37,881 nt of DNA from Stentor coeruleus (lineage: Eukaryota > Ciliophora > Heterotrichea > Heterotrichida > Stentoridae), in assembly GCA_001970955.1 (NCBI GenBank), contig MPUH01000732.1, positions 1 to 37,881 of the forward strand, written 5' to 3'. The translations under genes and the position numbers were made by a program. The notes beneath the pieces were generated by a model. It had not been told where the DNA came from, made no database searches, and was given only the letters and a program-made list of their open reading frames with translations. Positions 20,931 to 29,204 of the stretch are shown here, piece by piece. Position 1 is the stretch's first letter. Every line of letters begins with the position of its first letter.

Positions 20931-21527
20931 CTAGCTATTAAAGCCATTATTTGGGTGTTCTGAATTCAATAACTCGGTAACTTTGTCCATACTCAAGAAT
21001 TTCATGAGTTCCTGAGGTAGTTCACCAGCCCAATTTAACATCCCATCAAACTCATTGCGAACTTTTCTCAATTCTGTTACCACTTCCTTTAGCTTGCATT
21101 GTTCTTGAATAATAACCGGCTGTAGTTCTTTTATATAATTTAATTGCTCATTAGATAACTCTGGACATTCAATATTAGGTTTTTGACAAGCTAATATCAA
21201 AAGTTTAGCATGAGATGGGATCATCACATCAATTACTTCTTCAATAATAAATTTGATATGCTCTTTTCTTTGATTACAAGCTGATTCTAGTTTTTCAGAT
21301 ATAGTATCGATTTTTGATTTGATATCAAGTTCTTGGCTTGGGGTAATTTCCAAATCTTCGGTCTTGGTGTAAAGTTGTTGTCTTAAAGAATTTGCTTCTT
21401 GGGTTAGCATTTTAACTTTATTTTCAAGAAACTCTTGATAATGTTTTTTCCTGTTACGGCTTTTTCTAGCGGATTCTTTGTTTCTGGCAAGTCTTTTTTG
21501 TCTTTTTTCGTTGTTTAATACATCCAT
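20931..21527 (-). CDS. bZIP transcription factor, 198 aa
   Basis: The N-terminus is a basic-leucine-zipper: the basic region RLARNKESARKSRNRKK (12-28) has the N-x2-SA-x2-SR signature (N16, S19 A20, S23 R24), and a heptad zipper follows (L34, V38, L41, A45, L48, L52). The rest (about 60-198) is helical, with no zinc or other recognised domain. bZIP factors bind short palindromic DNA as dimers. The C-terminal part recalls the bZIP-linked helical regions of plant TGA factors only in general layout. The start is the first ATG and leaves 11 residues before the basic region. Confidence 0.92.
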   Translation of the reverse strand: MDVLNNEKRQKRLARNKESARKSRNRKKHYQEFLENKVKMLTQEANSLRQQLYTKTEDLEITPSQELDIKSKIDTISEKLESACNQRKEHIKFIIEEVIDVMIPSHAKLLILACQKPNIECPELSNEQLNYIKELQPVIIQEQCKLKEVVTELRKVRNEFDGMLNWAGELPQELMKFLSMDKVTELLNSEHPNNGFNS

Positions 21528-23079
21528 AGATTATTAATAAAGGTTTTTTGAAAAGAAGGGGAAGAATAGGGGGGTTTTAAGATGGAGAAGAAGATTTATT
21601 TGGGTATGGGAAGGATAGGATAAGGTTTTGGTTGAAAAAATATTGGCAAATAAAGGATGATTTGAAATGAGGAGTTTGAGAAAAAAATGTAGTTTAGAAA
21701 TTTTTCATGATTAAGAATGGAAAATTGTTGGTTTATGAAAATGATGAGAAATTTTGTTTGGAGATATTGGGTTGGTTGAGGTTATTGGAAGATGTTGTAT
21801 TAGGTTTATGAGATATTATTTGAAAATGTAAAGGATATTATATGAAAATTATTGATTATTTTAATATTGGAATTTGTTTATATTTTGTGTTATGTTTTTA
21901 TACATGCTTTTTAGTATAAGGTATGATGTTGATTTTAGAATATTATATAAAAATAGAGTCTTTGGGTTAAATAAAATTTATAGATAGCCAGGTGCTGATT
22001 GGGTATATTGAATGTCTTGGCATTTTTACTGATTTTTTTATTTTTGTAAACACTTTTTTAATAAATCTTAAAGTTTTCTTGTTTATGAGGCATACCTTAC
22101 CCTATATCAGTGACTAAATTTTGTAATAAAAACACTTTTTAAGGCGATTTTAAAAAAAATATTTATAAACTCTTCAAGGAAAGTTTAATAAAAGTAAGTA
22201 TCAGTTAATAGTATTTTTAATGTAATTTACATATAATAAATCAATTTAAAAATCATATTTTTAGCTGTTATAATTGAATTTAATTTCTGTGTTATGAAGA
22301 TTTCCCAATGTAATAAACTAGTTGCAAATATCCAATAAAATTTAAATCTAAATGTTTATCTTCAGTTTGAATAACATATGATATATCTGATAATCTTATA
22401 TTCACAATAATTCTTCATATACTCTTGTGTAAAGATACATAATGTATATATTTCAAGCATCCTTACCTTAAAAAAAAAATATTCTCAACAACTTATAACC
22501 TTCAAAAACATAAACCTTCTCTTCAAAAATAACCTAAACTTTTCTAAGCAAGTCCGCATCTCAACATCAAAAAATCATTCTATTTTCCTCACATAAAAGC
22601 TTTTGCAAATTTACCTTAAACCCAAATTTCTACCGAAAACTGTATTCCCATCTACAAAATGACCATAAAATTCTCAAGCCTAATAATATAACACAAAATA
22701 CCCTGATCTTATCATCATAAACTACTACAATATCCTAATTCTTTCAAAATACATCATCAAATAACCCAAATAAAATAATATCAACATTCATAAAAAAATA
22801 ATTTCTAACTTTTATAAATATAAAAACATAAACACCTCTTTACACCTAAACATAAATTTATATCAAATCTTTACCTATTCAAAAAATAATCTAAAAAAAC
22901 TAAAAATCCAATACTTTATACATAATCCAACCCTTATATTTTCTTTATCTCATTACCCATCCAACCATAAAAAAATCTCAGTCTGTATAAATCCAAATCT
23001 TTAAAACTGATACCCTGCCAAAAAATAATCCTTTAAATTGTTTTAAAAATCATATTCAGAAAACTAATATAAATTACAA
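21528..23079. other. Long spacer, 1552 bp, with extreme strand skew
   Basis: No gene seen. From 21541 to 21644 the + strand has no C and about 38 G (5' flank of the bZIP gene). From about 22450 to 23079 the pattern reverses to C-rich, G-poor, consistent with the 3' flank of a minus-strand gene ending at 23080. Confidence 0.5.
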
Positions 23080-23334
23080 TCACATATAAACACAATTTTT
23101 ATATTCAAGATCAACATGACTAGGTAAAAATTGTATTAAAAGCTTTACAACATCACAAAAATTAAGTTTTTTAATCATATCTAAGTAAAATATTATGTCT
23201 TTTAGTATTGGGAAAATTGATAAAATTAAATCCATTCTTTTGATTTTTCTGTTGACTATCAGAGAAAGGTGATTTATTTTAAGAAACCAAGGGAAAGTTG
23301 CAATGCTCAGAAAAGACAAGAAGTAGAAAATCAT
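23080..23334 (-). CDS. Possible small hydrophobic protein, 84 aa
   Basis: This open frame from ATG at 23334 has two hydrophobic stretches (FYFLSFLSIATFPWFL and LILSIFPILKDIIFYL) that could span or sit in a membrane. No homologue is recognised. It is kept because both flanks show the skew that surrounds the convincing minus-strand genes here (C-rich + strand after the stop, G-rich + strand before the start). It could equally be chance in AT-rich DNA or the last part of a larger decayed gene. Confidence 0.3.
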   Translation of the reverse strand: MIFYFLSFLSIATFPWFLKINHLSLIVNRKIKRMDLILSIFPILKDIIFYLDMIKKLNFCDVVKLLIQFLPSHVDLEYKNCVYM

Positions 23335-24105
23335 ATCTGAGTATAGGGTTAAAGGCAAAATATAGGGAATTTTTCGAGAGGGGGAATTAGCCTATGTTGA
23401 ATCCCAAATGAAAAATTTGAAAAAGGTTTAGAAATTATGATCAACAAAAAGTAGGATTATAAGGCATAGTCTATAGTGCTCATCTAGACCCTCTAAGCTT
23501 ATCCCTAACATATTTTGCCTTTAATATTATTGGTTTATAGTCATCCAAAAAGATACAACAAGGTACATCCTTTTAGAATAGTATTATTGCCTTTTGTCAA
23601 ACTCTGATCCTTATGTTGATTTTTTGTTTGGGTTTATTGTTTATTAATATTAAACAGACACAACTTTGTCGGAACTTGTTTTTTAGTCCCAAAATCAAAA
23701 CCATGATTTTGACTTCTTGGGACTAAGCTTTGAGTTTATATAAGAAGAAGAAAAAATATACTGAGAGATTAAAGGAAAATATGCTTGTGGGAGTAATGAA
23801 AGATTGTATGTGTTTTGGATGAAAAATCAGTACTGGTGTTGTTTTTTGAAATTTGTGTGTTGCATGAACTTTTTAGTCAACAGATAAGAACATTTTTTTG
23901 GTAACCACACTATGCAGGGGATGAAAGTAGTAAACTAAAAGGTTTATGTTACTTTACATAAATATCCACTTAAACAATCCTACTTCTTATCACCCTGTAG
24001 ACCCAAGGTGTAACAATTTCTCTTACCTCCTCCTCTTTCACTTCTCCACAACTCTCATCTAAAGCAAAGAATAATTTCAGAGCATTTTCTTCTAGAAGTT
24101 ATATA
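23335..24105. other. Spacer of 771 bp with more balanced composition
   Basis: No coding region. From about 23440 to 23930 the sequence is less AT-rich and more balanced between strands than other spacers and includes a strong inverted repeat, so an RNA gene is conceivable but unproven. The last ~160 bp before 24106 are C-rich and G-poor, the usual 5' flank. Confidence 0.4.
23683..23726. repeat. Inverted repeat, 10-bp outer plus 6-bp inner stem
   Basis: The outer arms TTAGTCCCAA and TTGGGACTAA are perfectly complementary; the inner arms TCAAAA and TTTTGA close a 6-nt loop, with small unpaired gaps (AA and CTTC) between the two stems. It could fold as one hairpin in RNA or DNA. No flanking target duplication was recognised. 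Confidence 0.6.
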
Positions 24106-25128
24106 ATGGTCAAATCCAAGAAATATACACCAATTCCAAACGCTGATGAAAAAAAGATAAACACCACAGCTTTTGAAAAGCTTCTCCAGGATTCTCTAGC
24201 TAACTCATCAGCACATATGTCAGAAAACATGAAAATAGGAAGGTCAACTATCATCGACTTAAATCAAAATCAATGGGGATTAAAAACTACTTACTTACCA
24301 GTAACACCTTGTTACTTATGCCCAATCTGTAAAACAATGTATAACACAATATCTTCAGAGCCAATATGCCTTCCATGTGGGCATTCATTTTGTCGTCCTT
24401 GTGTGTTTAATCTAAAGCATTCTTTACTATTAGGTCACTGTCCTTTTGATTCAAAAGAATTTTATTACATAGAAGAACTCCTTCCTATAAACTATGCGCT
24501 TTTAAACAGTTCTATAGACACATTTAGTCGTGTTTGTCCTAATCATAAACTATCAATATTAGGTTTTTGTAAGGAAGACTGTAGTTTATTGTGTGGAAAA
24601 TGTATTTTCGCCCATAGTTCACATGATTTTATTGAGTTGGACTCACTTTCAGCTAATGAACTTGCTGAAAACCAACTATTAAAACTTAAATCATTAGAAG
24701 AAAAGCTTAAAAAACTCCTTATGACATGGGAAGAATATAAGGTTATGTTATTGAAGACTGAGGAAAAAGTGAAAAATGCTGTGAATAACTATGTGACTAA
24801 TTTAAGGAAAATTGAAGCTGAAATTGTATTAGAAATACACTCAAGAACTGATAGGTTGATAAAATGCTGTTTGGATTATCAGGAAATCATAACGCCGAAA
24901 GATGGAGAAAATGCTGATCATGTTATTGAGTGTATAAAGTATCATTTAAGGTCTGCGGAATCTTTAGAAAGTATGTATTCGTTTATGAATACATGTGATA
25001 AATTGTCCCTTTGTGTGAATTATGATGTGAAGTTTGAGTTTCCTAAAGAGATATCGGCTAAGGAGATAATGGGTAAGTTTTGGGAGGATTTGAAGTATAG
25101 GGAATTGATACTTTGTGGGACAACGTAA
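24106..25128 (+). CDS. RING / B-box / coiled-coil (TRIM-like) protein, 340 aa
   Basis: A RING finger at 72-115 reads C72-x2-C75, C88/C91, H93, C96-x2-C99, C112-x2-D115; the last ligand is Asp in place of Cys. A B-box-like zinc motif follows at 144-173 (C144-x2-H147, C155, C159, C163-x2-C166, H170, H173), then helical coiled coil from about 180 to 265. This RING-B-box-coiled-coil order is that of TRIM ubiquitin ligases. An E3 role is likely if zinc binding is intact. The start follows a C-rich leader. A 15-nt GT…AG stretch at the stop lacks the TA at positions 9-10 shared by the other introns, so the stop is kept. Confidence 0.85.
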   Translation: MVKSKKYTPIPNADEKKINTTAFEKLLQDSLANSSAHMSENMKIGRSTIIDLNQNQWGLKTTYLPVTPCYLCPICKTMYNTISSEPICLPCGHSFCRPCVFNLKHSLLLGHCPFDSKEFYYIEELLPINYALLNSSIDTFSRVCPNHKLSILGFCKEDCSLLCGKCIFAHSSHDFIELDSLSANELAENQLLKLKSLEEKLKKLLMTWEEYKVMLLKTEEKVKNAVNNYVTNLRKIEAEIVLEIHSRTDRLIKCCLDYQEIITPKDGENADHVIECIKYHLRSAESLESMYSFMNTCDKLSLCVNYDVKFEFPKEISAKEIMGKFWEDLKYRELILCGTT

Positions 25129-25138
25129 TAAAGTGTGA

Positions 25139-25187
25139 GATTTCATAAAATTAGAATTGTAAGCAAAGTCGAAAATTTTATGAAATC
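25139..25187 (+). repeat. 14-bp perfect hairpin just after the RING gene
   Basis: The arms GATTTCATAAAATT (25139-25152) and AATTTTATGAAATC (25174-25187) are perfect inverted repeats with a 21-nt loop, starting 10 bp after the stop codon. It would sit in the 3' untranslated region and could affect 3'-end formation or mRNA stability (inference). Confidence 0.7.
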
Positions 25188-25928
25188 ATAGATAAATAAT
25201 ACTTTATTAAATTGATAGAATAGAGATTAGTTGTAAATATTCTTTTTGATTGTTTTTCAAGGTCGATATCGTAAAAAAATCTTATTGTTTATTTTATCTA
25301 TAAATTGTAGGTATAATAAAATTCATATATATTCTTGTTGTATTATCATTATGATATATATTATAATATATAGAATATATATTTTGTTACTTGCAATTAG
25401 ATTTTTATTTTCCAATTAATACTCGAAGTAAATTAATAAAGTAAATTATATCCTTTATAATATTAAATTCGATTAAAACAGCGTTAATAAATATATAAAT
25501 ATAAACATGTATATGCCAATAAAAAATATGACTGTATTAAATATATCTGATAATCTATAGTAAGATATTTTCTAATAACTCTAGACAACTCAGTAATTTA
25601 TTAAAGACTTTATTTTATAATAAGGCTAAATTACAGATTTATATCATTTATATATTTAATTCTTGTAAATTTTCGATTTAAATAATACTCCTAATCCAAA
25701 TGTTTTTCTTCTTTTCAACCTTGTATAATTATATCATCTTTAAATAACCACCAATACAATATGAATATGCCGCCTTTAATTTTCATTAAGAACTTTATAT
25801 ATTCAAGAAATATACCTATACTCAACTATTAAATATAATAAAATCTTTATGTGATACAATATATATTATTTGAAACTATTTACTCCTAATAACAATCACT
25901 ATAATTTCATATATAAACCATCTCTAAC
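25188..25928. other. AT-rich spacer, 741 bp
   Basis: No gene. Very AT-rich with many short A/T runs in the first 550 bp, becoming C-containing and G-poor to the right, as in other 5' flanks. No element recognised. Confidence 0.45.
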
Positions 25929-26007
25929 AGCAAATCGCCTCCTTCCACACCTGAAATTTTAATCCTANAGCAAATCGCCTCCTTCCACACCTGAAATTTT
26001 AATCCTA
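25929..26007. repeat. 39-nt duplicated contig end around N (25968)
   Basis: Bases 25929-25967 and 25969-26007 are identical and flank one N. This is an unmerged contig overlap. Confidence 0.85.
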
Positions 26008-26585
26008 CAAACATTCTAACCTCAAAACAAAAAATACCATTTCCTTTATCTAATCCCCAATATCAAATACTAATAAATAATCTAAAATTCTCTTAAAACC
26101 CAGAAATTTTGAAATTTTAATAAAGCTTACCCTAAAACTTCCAAAAACAAAAAAAACAAAAATCTTCTTGCCACCCCAACACAAAAAAACCTATAATTTC
26201 CCTTCCAATCAAATTCCACCTTTTCTCCATAAAAAAAAACCCCAAAAAGAATATTAAACCAACCCACCAACCTTCCAAACCTCAATCCTCNACAAACATT
26301 CTAACCTCAAAACAAAAAATACCATTTCCTTTATCTAATCCCCAATATCAAATACCAATAAATAATCTAAAATTCTCTTAAAACCCAGAAATTTTGAAAT
26401 TTTAATAAAACTTACCCTAAAACTTCCAAAAACAAAAAAAACAAAAATCTTCTTGCCACCCAAACAAAACCCCAACACAAAAAAACCCATAATTTCCCTT
26501 CCAATCAAATTCCACCTTTTCTCCATAAAAAAAATCCCAAAAAGAATATTAAACCAACCCACCAACCTTCCAAACCTCAATCCTC
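26007..26585. repeat. Long duplicated contig end around N (26291) with allelic differences
   Basis: Copy 1 (26007-26290, 284 nt) and copy 2 (26292-26585, 294 nt) are near-identical but differ by several substitutions and an indel of about 11 nt. The region is the C-rich, G-poor 5' flank of the fusion gene. Because the copies differ, the assembler may have kept two alleles side by side. The chance ORFs on both strands here are not called. Confidence 0.8.
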
Positions 26586-26717
26586 AAAATACATTCCCTA
26601 ACCCATATTCCCTTTACAAATCCTCATATTTCAAAAACTTCCATTCTAAAACTCAACAAAACCTATCTAAAACTCCATCATTTTCTCTGACAAATCTTCA
26701 TAACAGTAAATTTAAAT

Positions 26718-28790
26718 ATGAAGAAAGAAGCTACTAAGAAAAAAGTCACAGTCTTCAAGCCAAGGAGTAAAAAACGCCAATGCCTTGCTGAAATCCCATA
26801 CAATTCTATAGAGTCCCGCCATCCTCTAAAAAAACGATCAGCTAACATAGAAGTTTTTGAAATGCTTCCAAGTGAACTAGTTTTACATATACTACTTTTC
26901 CTAGACCCTAAAGATTTAATCAGCAGTTGTCAAATGGTTAGTAAATATTGGAATTCTTTATGTAATACTTCAGTATTATGGAAAAGACCTTATATGAAAA
27001 TTGACCTTAGATGGCTTGTTAGATGCACAAAATGTTTAGTTGAAAGAAGATCTAAAGGAAAAGTCTACACAGGAATGCTTAGATCTAACCTCTTCCCTGT
27101 AACTTTGCGAAAAGTATATTTAGATATAACAAATGCTGGTTATGATGATGGTGTACCTACATCGCTTTTAAGGGAAATATCATTTCTAAGAGAAATGAAC
27201 CATGAAAATATCGCATCAATAATCTCAGCTGAAGTCATCGGCAAAGTTGTATATGTCTGTACAGAACAAGGGGATTTTAATCTTAAAGACTATACAAGAA
27301 AATATGGTACTGCGGATTCTTATAAAATAACAAAACCAATTGTCCAAAGTTTAATGAGACAGATTTTTAAAGGACTTGAATATATACACAAGCGGGGGAT
27401 TATTCATAGGAATTTGAAACCTGATAATATTTTAGTGTCAAATACTGGAAAAGTTAAATTATCAGATTTCACATTATCAAGAATGGAAGCTGTACCACAT
27501 TATGCATATACACCCGAAGATCCTAAAGAAAGAGAAAGATCAGGTAGAGAAGCTAGAAGATTATGGTATAGAGCTCCAGAGTTATTATTAAGAAAAGAGA
27601 TATATGGAAGTGAAATCGACATATGGACCGCAGGATGTTTACTTGGGGAAATTGTTCTTGGTGGGCCTTTGTTTAATGGAGAAAACGAAATTGAGCATTT
27701 ATTCAAGATTTTTAAAATGATGGGAGTCTCAGATTCAGTCTACACAAAATCTTTCCCAGCCTGGGAGAAAATCAACTTTACTGATGTGGTTAAAAGTAAA
27801 GACTCTAAAGCTTATAAAACCCTAGTCACCAAACTTGTCCCATCACGTGAACAAGTCCTTGTTACCCTTACAAAAATTGGCATGGTTATAGGAGAAGATG
27901 GTCTTGATTTCTTACAAAAATGCCTTGATACTAACACAGCAACAAGAATCACAGCTTCTCAAGCTTTATCCCATAGTTTTTTATCAACATTTGCATCTGA
28001 TGAACTTTACCTTCAACCAATGTTAAACCTTGAAAATGAACTTTTACCTTTTAGTGAATATTTAATAAAACAAGAAAATATTACTGAATCTATGAGAAGT
28101 ATATTAGTTGATTGGCTTATAGATGTTAGTGTTCATTTTGAAGTTAGAGATGAAACTTTACATTTAGCAATTAGTTATATTGATAGAACTTTAAGCACAA
28201 TGAAAATTGATAGAGCTAAATTACAACTTGTAGGTGTTACTTGTATGAAAATTGCTGATGTTTTCTATGAAAGGTCTAAAGAATATTATAGACAAGAAAA
28301 CTCTATAGAATATGCTTATATAACTGCTGATGAATATACCCCTGCACAAGTTGTGACAATGGAAAAACAGATATTAAATGCTTTGAATTTTAGGCTTTTA
28401 TCCCCAACGATATTGTATTTTTTGAAAAGGTATCAGGATTTGTGTAAGGTTAATAATGAAGTTATGACTTGTGCTTTGTATTTAAGTGATTTGTTATTAC
28501 TTTCATATGGGACTTTGAAATTTAAACCATCATTGTTAGCTTCAGCTGTGCTTTTTATGGCATGTTGTTGTTATGAGTTCCCTGATATAATACCAAAAGA
28601 AGTTATAGGATTTACTGATGAAGAATTTGCTAGAGCAATTGAACATATTAGGAATGTTTGGCTTGATGCAAGAACTAACCCACAATTCTCTAGGTTTGAA
28701 AGTATTAATTTGAAACACCAGGTTATTAGTCCGAGAAGTTTATGGCCACCTGCAATGGAAAGGAGAACATGGGTAGAAAAAAGATATTAA
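26718..28790 (+). CDS. F-box / CDK-like pseudokinase / cyclin fusion protein, 690 aa
   Basis: One uninterrupted frame joins three cell-cycle modules. An F-box at 49-93 (MLPSELVLHILLFLDPKDLISSC…W) would bind Skp1 of an SCF ubiquitin ligase. A CDK-type kinase domain spans about 101-424, with PTSLLRE (147-153) for PSTAIRE, WYRAPE (283-288), DIWTAGCLLGE (301-311) and R410. A cyclin N-box (about 440-565, MRSILVDW 459-466, KLQLVGVT 501-508) and cyclin C-box (566-650) follow. The kinase looks dead: beta-3 Lys is R131, HRD is HRN (N232), DFG is DFT (250-252), the Gly-loop is lost and the T-loop Thr is absent. F-box plus cyclin is the plan of cyclin F; the inserted CDK is not part of it. The gene converges on the kinesin gene. 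Confidence 0.93.
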   Translation: MKKEATKKKVTVFKPRSKKRQCLAEIPYNSIESRHPLKKRSANIEVFEMLPSELVLHILLFLDPKDLISSCQMVSKYWNSLCNTSVLWKRPYMKIDLRWLVRCTKCLVERRSKGKVYTGMLRSNLFPVTLRKVYLDITNAGYDDGVPTSLLREISFLREMNHENIASIISAEVIGKVVYVCTEQGDFNLKDYTRKYGTADSYKITKPIVQSLMRQIFKGLEYIHKRGIIHRNLKPDNILVSNTGKVKLSDFTLSRMEAVPHYAYTPEDPKERERSGREARRLWYRAPELLLRKEIYGSEIDIWTAGCLLGEIVLGGPLFNGENEIEHLFKIFKMMGVSDSVYTKSFPAWEKINFTDVVKSKDSKAYKTLVTKLVPSREQVLVTLTKIGMVIGEDGLDFLQKCLDTNTATRITASQALSHSFLSTFASDELYLQPMLNLENELLPFSEYLIKQENITESMRSILVDWLIDVSVHFEVRDETLHLAISYIDRTLSTMKIDRAKLQLVGVTCMKIADVFYERSKEYYRQENSIEYAYITADEYTPAQVVTMEKQILNALNFRLLSPTILYFLKRYQDLCKVNNEVMTCALYLSDLLLLSYGTLKFKPSLLASAVLFMACCCYEFPDIIPKEVIGFTDEEFARAIEHIRNVWLDARTNPQFSRFESINLKHQVISPRSLWPPAMERRTWVEKRY

Positions 28791-28907
28791 TCTCAGGTAT
28801 ATTTTCTATAAATAAATATCATTGACATNTGCAATGGAAAGGAGAACATGGGTAGAAAAAAGATATTAATCTCAGGTATATTTTCTATAAATAAATATCA
28901 TTGACAT
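28751..28907. repeat. 78-nt duplicated contig end around N (28829)
   Basis: Bases 28751-28828 and 28830-28907 are identical. The 3' end of the fusion gene is therefore present twice; the stop at 28790 is in the first copy. Confidence 0.85.
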
Positions 28908-29204
28908 ATTTATAACTAATAAGCTCTAGAGTTTATTATTAAATAATCCCTATTCGCTATCTGGAACTTGGTCGATATTCGCATATAAAGATTTGATCAT
29001 TTCATGTGTCATTTTCTCAGCTTTTTTCTTATGCTGGAACAAACTATTTTTACTTNTATTTATAACTAATAAGCTCTAGAGTTTATTATTAAATAATCCC
29101 TATTCGCTATCTGGAACTTGATCGATATTCGCATATAAAGATTTGATCATTTCATGTGTCATTTTCTCAGCTTTTTTCTTATGCTGGAACAAACTATTTT
29201 TACT
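28907..29204. repeat. 148-149-nt duplicated contig end around N (29056)
   Basis: Bases 28907-29055 and 29057-29204 are nearly identical (at least one substitution, TTGGTCG versus TTGATCG). It contains the 3' end of the kinesin gene twice; the copy continuous with the gene is the right-hand one, with its stop at 29100. Confidence 0.85.

Noticed and set aside
23511-23525. One CCCTAACA unit, resembling a heterotrich telomere repeat or a telomerase RNA template
   Set aside because: Only a single 8-nt unit is present; a template needs about one and a half repeats, and none of the conserved telomerase RNA flanks were seen.
23600-23630. Resemblance of ACTCTGATCCTTATGTTGATTTTTTG to the 3' half of U5 snRNA with its Sm site
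   Set aside because: The conserved U5 loop I with its closing stem is not found at the required distance upstream, so the match is probably chance in T-rich DNA.
25125-25139. 15-nt GT...AG stretch at the stop of the RING gene (GTAATAAAGTGTGAG)
   Set aside because: Positions 9-10 are GT, not TA, and it would add only 15 residues that fall inside a hairpin; the TAA at 25126 is kept as the stop.
26007-26737. ORFs on both strands in the C-rich segment before the fusion gene (for example 26335-26580 minus and 26453-26737 plus)
   Set aside because: They arise from the low-G composition and the assembly duplication; no protein-like features.
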